A stretch of 64,000 nt of DNA, taken from Branchiostoma belcheri. Lineage: Eukaryota > Chordata > Leptocardii > Amphioxiformes > Branchiostomatidae. Position 1 is the stretch's first letter; each line of letters begins with the position of its first letter. Both the position numbers and the translations under genes were made by a program. The DNA lies in contig NW_017802602.1 of NCBI RefSeq assembly GCF_001625305.1, positions 4,487,931 to 4,551,930 of the forward strand. Direction: 5' to 3'. Under the pieces are notes generated by a model. That model was given only the letters and a program-made list of their open reading frames with translations. It ran no database searches and had not been told where the DNA came from. Below, piece after piece: positions 63,901 through 64,000 of the stretch.

Positions 63901-64000
63901 CCTGCTGCATTACTAACGCACTATAATGCACTTGTCCCATCTTTAGCACACACAAAATCAGTTGTTTTATGTTCCCTTCTCAGTTATCCTTGTTTTCCCT
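768..64000 (+). CDS. Giant secreted multidomain large-lipid-transfer-type protein (76+ exons, 3' end outside window)
   Basis: One continuous gene model can be read from the ATG at 768. Every exon joins the next in a single open frame, with AG acceptors and GT donors (one GC donor). The 76 exons give about 4,344 codons and no stop is reached. Order of modules by residue: signal peptide 1-22, lipid-transfer N-terminal module 23-590, furin-type RLKR at 605-608, beta segment to 699, helices 700-990, LECT2/M23-like 1017-1135, RKKR at 1192-1195, helix and Cys-rich segments 1209-1456, hydrophobic beta segment 1457-1698, then FN3-like repeats with a PAN-like insert (about 1841-2000) and a concanavalin-like insert (about 3691-3985). 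The lipid-transfer assignment rests on the FKPGYQYQYEY start and the SLGNAGL hallmark. Exon borders are by eye; internal exons could be missed. The start is chosen because the peptide has a clear signal sequence and no longer upstream frame joins it. Confidence 0.85.
921..1447. other. Start of intron 1, no recognised feature
   Basis: AT-rich intron sequence between exon 1 and the large foldback element. It holds a short local duplication around 1229-1270 (tacgtacagaatatata twice) and nothing else that I can support. Confidence 0.4.
1448..4868. mobile_element. Large foldback element with 182-bp tandem repeats in its arms
   Basis: The arms are inverted copies: GGATCAAACAATGG begins at 1448 and its reverse complement CCATTGTTTGATCC ends at 4868. 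The match runs for more than 500 bp per arm, with small changes. Both ends are flanked by TAA (1445-1447 and 4869-4871), which fits a 3-bp target duplication. Inside each arm a unit of about 182 bp is repeated: starts near 1911, 2092 and 2274 on the left; near 3176, 3355, 3537 and 3720 on the right. It has no transposase frame and so looks non-autonomous. The assembly gap lies in the right arm. Confidence 0.75.
3865..4285. other. Assembly gap (421 Ns)
   Basis: A run of N lies within the 182-bp tandem repeats of the foldback element. The true length is unknown. Confidence 0.99.
4875..4965 (-). repeat. Possible tRNA-derived SINE fragment
   Basis: The minus strand reads GGTTCTGGGTTCAAATCCC, close to a tRNA T-arm / B box, next to the right end of the foldback element. 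No good A box or tRNA fold is seen, so a degraded SINE head is more likely than a tRNA gene. Confidence 0.35.
5196..6105. repeat. Direct repeat pair with internal hairpins
   Basis: A block of about 140 bp at 5196-5335 (attgacctcctgtgg ... gacctcccgaacaag) recurs at 5708-5846 with few changes. Each copy is followed by related sequence (tttgcctctgttgac ... gacgtgtttt) that ends in a hairpin: agaaagcccgacaa near 5671 and 6037 pairs with the sequence before it. This looks like two tandem insertions of one palindromic element. Confidence 0.6.
6392..6737. mobile_element. MITE with ATGGATG(A/G)CATC ends
   Basis: The ends are inverted: aattttatggatggcatc near 6392-6414 and gatgtcatccataaaaatt near 6710-6730. 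A related element lies at 30333-30746. No protein frame. Confidence 0.5.
7201..8764. mobile_element. Nested inverted-repeat element with 10-bp flanking repeat
   Basis: Outer arms: gtctgcctatttaccggaaa at 7201 and its inverse ending at 8761, with the match continuing about 150 bp. An inner pair, about 85 bp (gggtttccggaaaaggctgt near 7599 and its inverse near 8550-8570), is also inverted, so the whole can fold back. The sequence gagaagttgg lies just outside both ends (7191-7200 and 8765-8774), a likely 10-bp target duplication. A (CAA)n tract lies at 7861-7880. Confidence 0.65.
8962..10134. repeat. Inverted repeats with TAACGGGG...CTAATTC(C/T)GAC ends
   Basis: The block taacgggg...cctaattccgac near 8966-9002 is inverted at about 9618-9645 and appears again near 10091-10122. 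The 9600 and 10130 ends extend to gcatggaatataggt and its inverse, so one element likely spans 9603-10132 and another 8966-9642. The SINE at 9832 sits inside the second. Confidence 0.5.
9832..10020 (+). mobile_element. tRNA-derived SINE (family 1), + strand copy
   Basis: Head tgttacagtgggggtttat, then A-box-like tagctgagtggttagagcg (9891-9909) and B box gggttcgaacccc (9946-9958), spaced as in tRNA-derived SINEs. The downstream tctgtttct...cctgtttctt matches the other copies at 27747 and 28225. The family is defined here by internal comparison only. Confidence 0.75.
10163..15873 (+). CDS. Exons 2-9: beta-barrel half of the lipid-transfer N-terminal module
   Basis: Exons: 10163-10256, 10759-10795, 11307-11439, 12410-12470, 13173-13279, 14154-14239, 14648-14718, 15746-15873 (residues 52-290). 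The peptide alternates beta-like strands, such as INVIGGDKWNRLCKFEVKNF and WFSFNVSNNGEILEVQYP, as in the N-sheet of vitellogenin and MTP. Near residues 232-248 there is an acidic Ser-rich stretch (SYESDDSFD). Exon 3 is only 37 nt. Exon 2 ends at a GC donor (AG|GCAAGT), because the neighbouring GT options break the frame. An alternative acceptor for exon 8 at 14655 is open in another frame but then hits a stop in exon 9, so 14648 is chosen. Confidence 0.8.
10367..10722. mobile_element. CAGGGCTCGAAATTAA-ended element
   Basis: Left end cagggctcgaaattaa, right end ttttgaggcctg. The interior repeats 'gggacaa'. A second copy lies at 11487-11923, and relatives with 'gcaccc' interiors at 15627 and 17922. 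CAGGG...CCCTG ends are common in hAT-type elements; this placement is inference. Confidence 0.6.
11107..11275 (+). repeat. Interspersed repeat (copy 1 of 3)
   Basis: Shares 'agtgcatttggccc(a/g)tgtaggg' and 'ttcactgtcattgtcac' with 14313-14475 (+) and, inverted, 21289-21425. The 'ttcattgtcattgtc' tail suggests a retroelement 3' end. Confidence 0.55.
11487..11923. mobile_element. CAGGGCTCGAAATTAA-ended element, copy 2
   Basis: Starts cagggctcgaaattaac and ends tttcgaggcctg, with 'gggacaa' motifs in the interior as in the copy at 10367. Confidence 0.6.
12055..12134. mobile_element. Short palindromic MITE, TAGCCTGGTTACCAAACC ends
   Basis: tagcctggttaccaaaccta and its inverse lie 35-40 bases apart. 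A second copy is at 28808-28911 with the same ends and core (atcctctccgcaaata). Confidence 0.7.
12150..12355. repeat. Repeat with recurring 'acgtagagcgta' motif
   Basis: Variants of ctacgtagagcgta and 'gccgttttaattctacgta' recur several times over 200 bp. Ends ggggcccg and cggaacccccc look loosely inverted. No coding signal. Confidence 0.4.
12710..13081. mobile_element. GGCCACACC-type MITE, copy 1
   Basis: ggccacacaaatttaatttc at the left, inverse at the right. Flanked by TAA on both sides. Interior carries ccattatttttctagaaa and gcgggcg blocks shared with six other copies in this window. Confidence 0.8.
13457..13735. mobile_element. CATGCCCGTAGCCAGGGGG-ended MITE, copy 1
   Basis: Ends catgcccgtagccaggggg and aatcctggctacggcatg are inverted. 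Interior (aaggtccaagatttttcttg ... ctctgatttttt) matches 16748-17057 closely. Confidence 0.75.
14313..14475 (+). repeat. Interspersed repeat (copy 2 of 3)
   Basis: Matches 11107-11275, ending in a short (ATTGTC)n tail. Confidence 0.55.
15600..15716. mobile_element. Small element with inverted 'gtgcaccc' interior
   Basis: Ends in tatttcgagccctg with gtgcaccc/gggtgcac repeats pairing within it. Related to 17922-18266. Confidence 0.5.
16001..16349. mobile_element. GGCCACACC-type MITE, copy 2
   Basis: Inverted ends as in copy 1 (left end gggcacacc). Flanked by TGA on both sides (15998-16000 and 16350-16352), a clear 3-bp target duplication. Confidence 0.8.
16547..20606 (+). CDS. Exons 10-15: alpha-helical half of the lipid-transfer N-terminal module
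   Basis: Exons: 16547-16631, 17591-17874, 18342-18393, 18566-18700, 19554-19765, 20473-20606 (residues 291-590). The sequence turns helical at residue about 319. It carries the family hallmark LLLSLGNAGL followed by YHHILSYI in exon 14, and AASMLLSIALDNNHEDHVRYDAL in two pieces around exon 15. These match the helical superhelix of the large lipid transfer proteins (vitellogenin, apolipophorin, MTP), where repeats of the type ALGNAG recur. The total N-terminal module of about 590 residues agrees with the usual 560-600. An ACTC tetranucleotide tract sits just past the exon 13 donor. Confidence 0.85.
16748..17057. mobile_element. CATGCCCGTAGCCAGGGGG-ended MITE, copy 2
   Basis: Same ends and interior as 13457-13735, with a local duplication of 'ggtccactttttatgt' near 16795-16822. 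Confidence 0.75.
17922..18266. mobile_element. CAGGGCTAGAAAT-ended element with 'gtgcaccc' hairpins
   Basis: cagggctagaaatactggg at the left and attttgagccctg at the right are inverted. The interior has four gtgcaccc/gggtgcac blocks. Confidence 0.6.
18727..18807. repeat. (ACTC)n microsatellite
   Basis: About 20 copies of a tetranucleotide, starting 27 bases after the exon 13 donor. Confidence 0.95.
19217..19515 (+). repeat. SINE family 1, 3' part
   Basis: Starts tgtttaccgaaggaaaacac, then a CTT-rich tract, 'accatggtaact', 'ggagggatt(t/c)a(t/g)actcctgtc' and 'tttgcaaatgttacc'. The same order is seen at 22209-22497 and, inverted, in the full-length copy at 27747-28110. Confidence 0.65.
19848..20350. 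mobile_element. CGTAC-rich element, copy 1
   Basis: Very rich in CG and 'cgtac/gtacg' words, unlike the surrounding AT-rich intron. Shares long blocks with 61839-62390: cgtacggaatcctacggatt, tgcggtctgcggattcacca, agttgcaatcgcacagagat. Its arms look loosely inverted (gtacgtgcttctgcg ... catgcatggcaggttgtgg). Confidence 0.6.
20850..22101 (+). CDS. Exons 16-17: furin-type site and beta-rich segment
   Basis: Exons: 20850-21028 and 21956-22101 (residues 591-699). The peptide DHSRLKRGIFDG contains an R-x-K-R motif with its codons at 20890-20901, the consensus for furin-like proprotein convertases. It lies directly after the lipid-transfer module. Insect apolipophorin is also cut by a furin-like enzyme, but in a different place. 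After the site come short beta-like strands with glycines (VGSSKIGANFGLTIRNIMDLDI, in two parts). I do not recognise a named domain here. It may correspond to the open-sheet region that follows the helical domain in this superfamily. Confidence 0.75.
21289..21425 (-). repeat. Interspersed repeat (copy 3 of 3, inverted)
   Basis: Inverse of 11107-11275 (atgacccaaatgcact, gacaatgaactttattgca). Confidence 0.5.
21467..21833. mobile_element. GGCCACACC-type MITE, copy 3, inside a longer palindrome
   Basis: Typical ends and interior. Here the flanks are also inverted copies of each other for about 45-60 bp (21420-21466 versus 21834-21885). Confidence 0.75.
22209..22497 (+). repeat. SINE family 1, 3' part
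   Basis: Matches 19217-19515, with a cleaner (CTT)n tract and the block ggtaactggtgttgagttac. Confidence 0.65.
22699..25929 (+). CDS. Exons 18-22: long amphipathic helical segment
   Basis: Exons: 22699-23034 (336 nt, the largest of the group), 23860-24002, 24233-24303, 24637-24791, 25760-25929 (residues 700-990). The peptide is almost wholly helix-like, with regular hydrophobic spacing (FNIVKLLDSVVNNIVGSIKQ; AVNMVVNTLKNLFKSPL; ELLASLNTFISGPLQVIQEL), few glycines and only one Cys. This pattern fits apolipoprotein-like lipid-surface helices or a coiled-coil bundle. No named family is recognised. It lies between the two furin-type sites and directly before the LECT2-like domain, so it may be released together with it. 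Confidence 0.75.
23180..23700. mobile_element. Inverted-repeat element with 'aaatggaacg' arms, copy 1
   Basis: Left arm gtacagaaagtgcgaaatgg with repeated 'ggaacgaaat'; right arm 'ccatttcgttccatttcgcac' is its inverse and ends ctttctggggtccc. Interior matches 24876-25360 (accttataacgttgtggtc, gcggttctaagaataccatc). Confidence 0.75.
24876..25360. mobile_element. Inverted-repeat element with 'aaatggaacg' arms, copy 2
   Basis: Same ends and interior as 23180-23700, lying one exon group downstream in the same gene. Confidence 0.75.
25934..26300 (-). mobile_element. 5'-truncated non-LTR retrotransposon end
   Basis: On the minus strand a frame (26288-26031) ends in IEVFKNSFFPRTIAEWNSLS and SLDSFKQCLELE, the usual tail of LINE reverse-transcriptase proteins ('W-N-x-L...sFK..L'). 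The 3' untranslated part follows and ends in a (GATACA)n tail. Five further tail copies occur in this window (41160-41206, 41592-41660, 43594-43740, 45905-45978, 52085-52300, 56576-56985). Confidence 0.75.
26812..28706 (+). CDS. Exons 23-25: LECT2-like M23-fold domain, likely catalytically dead
   Basis: Exons: 26812-26983, 27457-27588, 28524-28706. The domain spans about residues 1017-1135. Seen in the sequence: a Cys-Gly start (DNCGNGFYPS), then YGHRGVDLEV, which is the M23 HxxxD motif (His1036, Asp1040; codons 26945-26959), IVVPFTGDVSV matching the 'APFTG' strand of LECT2, a GEPLG turn, then NSIHLAMRK with the third zinc ligand His1113 (28584-28586), and finally YIDPTRYLE, like the 'DPTAYL' end of LECT2. 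In active M23 enzymes the last motif is HxH; here the first His is Ser1111. The other catalytic His position (before the GE turn) is also Ser by my alignment. So zinc binding is likely kept and peptidase activity lost. LECT2 of vertebrates is a secreted cytokine-like protein of the same fold. Confidence 0.8.
27283..27306. repeat. (CA)n microsatellite
   Basis: Twelve dinucleotide copies. Confidence 0.9.
27747..28110 (-). mobile_element. SINE family 1, near full length, minus strand
   Basis: Reading the minus strand: head tgtaacagtggggggtttat, A-box-like region (gagcggttagagtgt), a B box with one inserted base, then tctgttcctcctgtttctt, (CTT)n and the 3' half known from 19217 and 22209. This copy joins head and tail and so defines the whole element. 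Confidence 0.75.
28225..28395 (-). mobile_element. SINE family 1, second tandem copy (head part)
   Basis: Minus strand: same head, A box and intact B box (gggttcgaacccc), lying about 115 bases from the previous copy. Confidence 0.75.
28808..28911. mobile_element. Short palindromic MITE, copy 2
   Basis: Ends tagcctggttaccaaaccta and inverse, as at 12055. The middle also pairs (atagctcccgagt with actcgagagctat). Confidence 0.7.
29057..29222 (+). CDS. Exon 26: Pro/Gly-rich linker with second furin-type site
   Basis: Residues 1154-1208. It is a polar, Pro/Gly/Asp-rich linker (KGPKDNDTTPARGQEPDVSG) that ends in GNRKKRDIPF. The R-K-K-R motif (codons 29171-29182) fits the furin consensus R-x-K-R and sits in a flexible region, the usual setting for real cleavage. 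Together with RLKR in exon 16 it brackets the helical and LECT2-like section. Cleavage itself is inferred. Confidence 0.75.
29300..29395 (+). repeat. Retroelement-type 3' end with (TGAT)n tail
   Basis: 'ttgccatacattgtactgg...gtgtaataaagtt' followed by (TTGA)n. A related end, 'tgccatacgttgtactcgc...gcgcaataaagttc', lies at 50765-50815. Confidence 0.5.
29602..31846 (+). CDS. Exons 27-30: short helical pair and Cys-rich module of unknown family
   Basis: Exons: 29602-29765, 30139-30277, 30874-31080, 31613-31846 (residues 1209-1456). Exon 27 is helical (VGQILDLLETFGLTELKKKL). Exons 28-30 form a module with ten cysteines, including a CC pair (CLSVTCCVELKL) and later CAKDKCKEF and LPQCSG. Between the cysteines run beta-like strands (LELTLTVGNF, VTFTVTYSIK). 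The pattern C-x-GL...C...C...TCC... looks like a disulfide-knit beta domain that I have a vague memory of from other invertebrate secreted proteins, but I cannot name it. Confidence 0.7.
30333..30746. mobile_element. MITE with ATGGATGACATC ends
   Basis: taattttatggatgacatcc at the left and gatgtcatccatagaatta at the right are inverted. Related to 6392-6737. Confidence 0.6.
32085..34963 (+). CDS. Exons 31-35: hydrophobic beta module before the repeat array
   Basis: Exons: 32085-32206, 32997-33156, 33397-33467, 33910-34067, 34750-34963 (residues 1457-1698). After a helical lead (LDQLKEKTLQEIKELL) the sequence becomes a series of strongly hydrophobic alternating strands (IKFFSFTFNFFLGPVP; AGLKLTGYLLTTKFPTKAEV; LELIPLRLELRAILKLTVKL), with three Cys in FDVCMNG, KVECG and KLCFL. 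This could form a lipid-facing sheet or barrel as in other lipid transfer proteins. It ends in NSPPTFNSF, a degenerate form of the 'TPP' seen at the start of each later repeat. Its family is not recognised. Confidence 0.7.
32272..32500 (+). repeat. Two tandem copies of a ~110-bp unit
   Basis: tggttgttgctaattttgca...gtagttatgaaattatt at 32268-32376 is repeated at 32384-32496 with small changes. Both contain ACATGTAC palindromes. Confidence 0.7.
34138..34501. mobile_element. GGCCACACC-type MITE, copy 4
   Basis: Ends ggccacaccaatttaatt and inverse (one changed base in the right end). No clean target duplication. Confidence 0.75.
35080..35745. mobile_element. Near-perfect ~660-bp palindrome flanked by TTAA
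   Basis: Left end TTAAGGTGTCCTCCCTGG, right end CCAGGGAGGACACCTTAA. The two arms, each about 300 bp, match almost base for base up to a short centre near 35395-35410. TTAA at both ends fits a piggyBac- or Kolobok-type target duplication. Lies 64 bases before exon 36. Confidence 0.8.
35810..36747 (+). CDS. Exons 36-37: first fibronectin-III-like repeat
   Basis: Exons: 35810-36028 and 36541-36747 (residues 1699-1840). Exon 36 opens with a Gly/Ser linker (SGSGSGKRSS), then strands with SVGSFQGGSDLAKDE, the degenerate version of the 'GT..G.DD' loop. Exon 37 carries IPLYFTVKGTNSAGGTA, equivalent to 'YYVTVRATNGAG' in later units, and YDTTPPAGRV, the 'D-TPP' start of the next unit. This marks the beginning of the repeat array. 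Confidence 0.75.
36165..36490 (+). mobile_element. Penelope-like terminal fragment with hammerhead-like motif
   Basis: Ends are inverted (gtagttactcaagcaac near 36209 and gttgcttgagtaactat near 36430). Inside lies CTGACGA (36373-36379), a 7-bp stem (agctagt/actagct, loop ggat) and GAAAC (36399-36403), the conserved core of a hammerhead ribozyme. Penelope-like elements are known to carry such motifs near their ends. Confidence 0.55.
37364..38642 (+). CDS. Exons 38-40: PAN/apple-like module inside the repeat array
   Basis: Exons: 37364-37675 (312 nt), 37847-37970, 38471-38642 (residues 1841-2043). The stretch GKCASACLAL...KCISFNYDY...GQCELLEE has the Cys spacing and the 'C-x-SF-x-Y...C-x-L' core of PAN/apple domains, which bind proteins or sugars. 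It is followed by HFHYFERLG, often seen after such domains. A FN3-like unit resumes with LYYFNYYLKNQLGYT and VDFTPVSPGP. The acceptor of exon 38 (TTAG|GAG) is chosen because it restores the frame with exon 37; the pyrimidine tract is modest, so the exact start is less sure. Confidence 0.65.
38078..38385 (+). repeat. 37-bp minisatellite, about 8 copies
   Basis: Unit 'gacaggcatggatgtgtgaa' followed by 'tgttgttcagcaccagg', period 37. The core 'gttcagcacca(a/g)ggacagg' also appears at 47735-47935. Confidence 0.9.
38793..39150. mobile_element. GGCCACACC-type MITE, copy 5
   Basis: Full inverted ends and shared interior. Confidence 0.8.
39319..44967 (+). CDS. Exons 41-48: FN3-like repeats
   Basis: Exons: 39319-39413, 40343-40513, 41322-41502, 42034-42200, 42664-42837, 43205-43396, 43743-43922, 44738-44967 (residues 2043-2506). 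Units of about 95-110 residues show the same landmarks: NWDGFHDYETGIYGYTWSVGT; GLYYVSVRAINK; VDTTPPLAGDVYDG (exon 45); WENFWDPDTGI then YLWGVGTSPGDDD; VDLTPPEAGWLKDG (exon 47); LDLTPPVLKYLRDG (exon 48). An intron usually falls in phase 1 just after 'GI' or just before the TPP strand, so units share intron positions, as expected for tandem duplication. Exon 47 has a partial downstream copy in its intron (see findings). Confidence 0.8.
39880..40235 (+). repeat. Interspersed repeat related to 1-185
   Basis: Contains the shared blocks listed for 1-185 and ends in an ACACAGAC/ACATAC simple-repeat tail, like a non-LTR element 3' end. Confidence 0.55.
40749..41119. mobile_element. GGCCACACC-type MITE, copy 6
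   Basis: Inverted ends, more diverged interior. TCA on both sides (40746-40748 and 41120-41122) is the target duplication. Confidence 0.8.
41592..41662 (-). repeat. LINE 3' tail fragment
   Basis: ctgtatctgcatacagctag...gtaacacaccagcttcac matches the tail of 25934-26300; another short piece lies at 41160-41206. Confidence 0.6.
42930..43165 (+). mobile_element. tRNA-derived SINE (family 2)
   Basis: A-box-like ggtgcaactgttagagcg and B box gggttcgatac (42993-43004), then 'tgcccttgggaaaggcac', shared with 57187-57440. Confidence 0.65.
43594..43740 (-). mobile_element. LINE 3' tail ending at the exon 47 acceptor
   Basis: Same tail as 25934-26300. Its truncated end (tctctaaacattg) runs directly into the acceptor CAG before exon 47. 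Confidence 0.65.
43994..44230. mobile_element. 237-bp MITE flanked by TTAA, CCCTTGTCCTGCTG ends
   Basis: Perfect 14-bp inverted ends and TTAA on both sides (43990-43993, 44231-44234). It is inserted in the first copy of a local duplication of the exon 47 end. Confidence 0.8.
44253..44383 (+). pseudogene. Partial duplicate of the exon 47 3' end and its intron
   Basis: The last 42 coding bases of exon 47 and the following intron bases (43881 onward) recur here. The copy keeps a donor (CAAG|GTATAA at 44295/44296) and gains an AG in front (TTAG), so it could be spliced as a 41-nt cryptic exon, which would break the frame. Confidence 0.75.
45080..45433 (-). mobile_element. Retroelement protein end resembling Penelope/GIY-YIG type
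   Basis: Minus-strand frame contains SEVSQHIHIESPGHTV, YFKRGIKEAIYIRALQPMLN and RDGGRYRL. The 'KEAI-IR...P-LNRDGGRY-L' end is characteristic of GIY-YIG-type endonuclease tails in invertebrate retroelements. The following 3' part (gtcacgtgg..., tgactgaatc) recurs inverted at 62800-62925. Confidence 0.65.
45479..49430 (+). CDS. Exons 49-54: FN3-like repeats
   Basis: Exons: 45479-45597, 46730-46889, 47477-47639, 47948-48107, 48472-48722, 48997-49430 (residues 2507-2935). Landmarks: ANWKFVDEETGVDYIEL; LYTVKVHAINAAGLTA with IDPTPPE (exon 50); WLGLDGESGIDSYWIGLGT and GGDDVLGFYSVG (exons 51-52); IIGYEWGVGTIPGADDIQ (exon 53). Exon 54 (434 nt) is the largest exon of the array and codes for more than one half-unit (VDQSAPSVSIV, WNIGDNESAI), so an intron was probably lost here. 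The donor of exon 50 lies at a MITE junction. Confidence 0.8.
45803..45980 (-). repeat. Two retroelement ends side by side
   Basis: 'aataataataataacctttattg...gccctatcgggctaagtac' (45805-45860) looks like a minus-strand retroelement 3' end. It is followed at 45918-45978 by the LINE tail of 25934 in the opposite orientation, ending in (ATACAG)n. Confidence 0.5.
46894..47189. mobile_element. GGCCACACC-type MITE, copy 7, at the exon 50 donor
   Basis: TAA duplication at 46891-46893 and 47190-47192. The left TAA is part of the GTAAG donor of exon 50. Confidence 0.85.
47735..47935. repeat. Palindromic repeat related to the 37-bp minisatellite
   Basis: 'tccttggtgctgaaca...caggcaaacagacctgtcc' occurs twice on the left and inverted twice on the right, centred near 47820. 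It can fold into a long hairpin. Confidence 0.8.
49876..53272 (+). CDS. Exons 55-60: FN3-like repeats
   Basis: Exons: 49876-50122, 50865-51068, 51388-51481, 51718-51981, 52380-52513, 53009-53272 (residues 2936-3337). Landmarks: DETPPERVTV and WDGINDQESGVQHYIFSLG (exon 55); TFYATVIAVNRA and VDTTPPVPGVV (exon 56); WESFHDPETGIAR then YEVAIGTASG (exons 57-58); ATVRGYNGAG (exon 58). Exons 59-60 hold a more diverged unit (WSFGDPCPMVKYDWSIH, YVIVRGTNQLGD, IPGEVRDG). The donor of exon 60 is GTCAGT rather than GTAAGT. Confidence 0.78.
52085..52300 (-). mobile_element. LINE 3' end fragment
   Basis: Matches 25934-26300: ggtataaccgcccctcggca, 'cttgttacacctaaccc', 'ggtgacagcgagttccactc'. Confidence 0.7.
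52516..52870. repeat. AT-rich repeat with internal duplications
   Basis: 'aaattgatatgaaat...acatacataaggaattgtta...aaaatgaaacaataac' is repeated at 52680-52770 and 52775-52875. The start (gtttgtttgtttatttgcac) resembles a retroelement end. Confidence 0.45.
53556..56404 (+). CDS. Exons 61-65: FN3-like repeats
   Basis: Exons: 53556-53850, 54375-54504, 54812-55063, 55714-55920, 56230-56404 (residues 3338-3691). Landmarks: HYEVAVGSDRR, TYYITVRGYS (exon 61); WEGFEFSLPVRYYHWGLGT (exon 62); TYYVTVMASD and VDITPPKKGRI (exon 63); WEDFLDEESGILQYEITLLG (exon 64); VYFVQLNAVNRATG and PIPGDIVDG (exon 65). The acceptor of exon 64 lies about 25 bases downstream of an inserted palindromic element. Confidence 0.78.
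53905..54235. mobile_element. ACAACACGG palindromic element, copy 1
   Basis: 'aaatacaacacggtgatt' and inverted 'ccccgtgttgtatt' enclose a CG-rich hairpin. The upstream part (gaacgattcgaacgc, ggcgcgttttcttg) matches 55288-55695. Confidence 0.6.
55288..55695. mobile_element. ACAACACGG palindromic element, copy 2
   Basis: Same as copy 1 with longer CG-rich arms. It ends about 20 bases before the exon 64 acceptor. Confidence 0.6.
56576..56985 (-). mobile_element. LINE 3' end with fourfold tandem tail
   Basis: The 56-bp tail block (ctgtatctgtatagccggta ... acacaccagctt) occurs four times in a row (from about 56580, 56634, 56684 and 56734) and then continues into the LINE 3' part, which includes the FKNSFFPSLRTIAEWNSLS-type coding end on the minus strand. 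Confidence 0.8.
57187..57440 (+). mobile_element. tRNA-derived SINE (family 2), copy 2
   Basis: B box gggttcgagtcc (57240-57251), 'tgcccttgggaaaggcac', and an A-rich end (ggaataaaaaaaac). Confidence 0.7.
57495..60034 (+). CDS. Exons 66-70: concanavalin-like module
   Basis: Exons: 57495-57649, 58168-58287, 58808-59072, 59373-59539, 59856-60034 (residues 3691-3985). The sequence departs from the FN3-like pattern: TFTLYHGQEAYQCSYNHHDL, LTVTMVRDVRAERMISGG, TSLVFWDGPAGVVGGFE, then a Thr/Ser/Pro linker (SAPTTTPATTQNPW). It continues with EAWHTYGLKYTVDRTDATQ and FELHIDGEYFTTITG, which resembles the 'FHTYGLEWTPD...VDG' segment of laminarinase-type (GH16) concanavalin folds. I see no clear GH16 catalytic ExDxxE, so a binding role is likelier. 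The start of exon 67 is uncertain: 58168 gives a smooth phase-0 join, but the same frame is open back to 57946. Confidence 0.6.
58414..58668 (-). mobile_element. LINE reverse-transcriptase C-terminal fragment
   Basis: Minus-strand frame MKVRWQDHITNEGILRR...LTGHILRLSSQRHSKTAIMT, then WVPPGGRRKRGRLANTWRRT. This is the well-known 'GH-LR...W-P-GKR-RGRP-TW-R' tail of LINE-encoded proteins. It is truncated on both sides and lies within intron 67. Confidence 0.8.
60155..63715 (+). CDS. Exons 71-76: FN3-like repeats to the window edge
   Basis: Exons: 60155-60284, 60534-60729, 61172-61347, 61462-61651, 62956-63135, 63511-63715 (residues 3986-4344). Landmarks: KIYAGVGTTKGADDVEPFFE (exon 71); a Cys-rich insert CTPCMDECSRYSCDMNC (exon 72); YYITIKAVSGSG and IDATPPVFESL (exon 73); GYFWAIGTAPFWTDI and YYATVIAVNGAG (exon 74); WPDFDEREGITGYYFSIGS (exons 75-76). 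Exon 76 ends in phase 2 at a GTAGTT donor, so the gene continues to the right. Confidence 0.78.
61839..62390. mobile_element. CGTAC-rich element, copy 2, with inverted ends
   Basis: Left ctagggtcacaacccgccgt and right gcgggttgtgaccgaggctt are inverted. The interior matches 19848-20350. Confidence 0.7.
62800..62930 (+). repeat. Retroelement 3' part, inverse of 45080-45200
   Basis: 'tgggaaaaatcacgtgtcca' and 'tgagtgattcagtcgaaaat' are inverted relative to the fragment at 45080. No coding part remains. Confidence 0.6.
63814..63916 (+). mobile_element. LINE C-terminal tail fragment
   Basis: A frame reads NLKASKLEAPGSLAQFKSEL then ARTLLHY and a stop, the 'L..A.sL..FKs.L' tail of LINE reverse-transcriptase proteins. 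Confidence 0.6.
63984..64000 (+). CDS. Possible start of exon 77
   Basis: A pyrimidine-rich acceptor (TTCCCTTCTCAG) ends at 63983. The following bases continue the exon 76 frame (phase 2) as S-Y-P-C-F-P up to the window edge. Too short to be sure. Confidence 0.35.

Overview
This window looks like intron-rich invertebrate animal DNA. Supporting signs are GT-AG introns about every 0.8 kb, tRNA-derived SINEs, non-LTR and Penelope-like fragments, many short inverted-repeat elements, and abundant ACATGTACA-type simple sequence. A cephalochordate (amphioxus, Branchiostoma) is my best guess. That is an inference from genome texture and from the protein architecture, not from a search.

I see one gene. 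It lies on the + strand, starts with an ATG at 768, and runs off the right edge. I could join 76 coding exons by reading frame and splice phase (768-63715, about 13.0 kb of coding sequence, about 4,344 codons), with a possible 77th exon starting at 63984. The product is a giant secreted protein. In order it has: a signal peptide; a large lipid transfer protein (vitellogenin/apolipoprotein B/MTP-type) N-terminal module of about 590 residues; a furin-type RLKR site; a beta-rich piece; about 290 residues of amphipathic helices; a LECT2-like M23 metallopeptidase-fold domain that keeps the zinc ligands but has lost the catalytic histidines; a second furin-type RKKR site; a Cys-rich and hydrophobic beta module of unknown type; then a long array of fibronectin-III-like repeats (hallmarks 'D-x-TPP' and 'GI..Y....GT..G.DD'). 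The array is interrupted by a PAN/apple-like module and by a concanavalin-like module. The two furin sites bracket the helical and LECT2-like section, so processing could release it.

Layout: 1-767 is 5' flank with a repeat remnant; 768-920 is exon 1; 921-10162 is a 9.2 kb first intron filled with foldback elements, one SINE and a 421-base assembly gap; 10163-20606 is the lipid-transfer module; 20850-30277 holds the processing sites, helices and LECT2-like domain; 30874-34963 is the Cys-rich and hydrophobic module; 35810-63715 is the FN3-like array. Introns carry several recurrent families: a GGCCACACC-ended MITE with 3-bp TNA target duplications (7 copies), a tRNA-SINE (3 headed copies plus 2 tails), a LINE 3' tail ending in (GATACA)n, CAGGGCTCGAAAT-ended elements, TTAA-flanked hairpins and CGTAC-rich elements. 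Several insertions touch splice sites of the host gene.

How the parts may work together is inference. The N-terminal module would bind lipid in the extracellular space. The LECT2-like, PAN-like and lectin-like modules are recognition-type domains, so a secreted lipid-associated recognition or clotting-type protein is a reasonable hypothesis. Nothing in the window proves a function.
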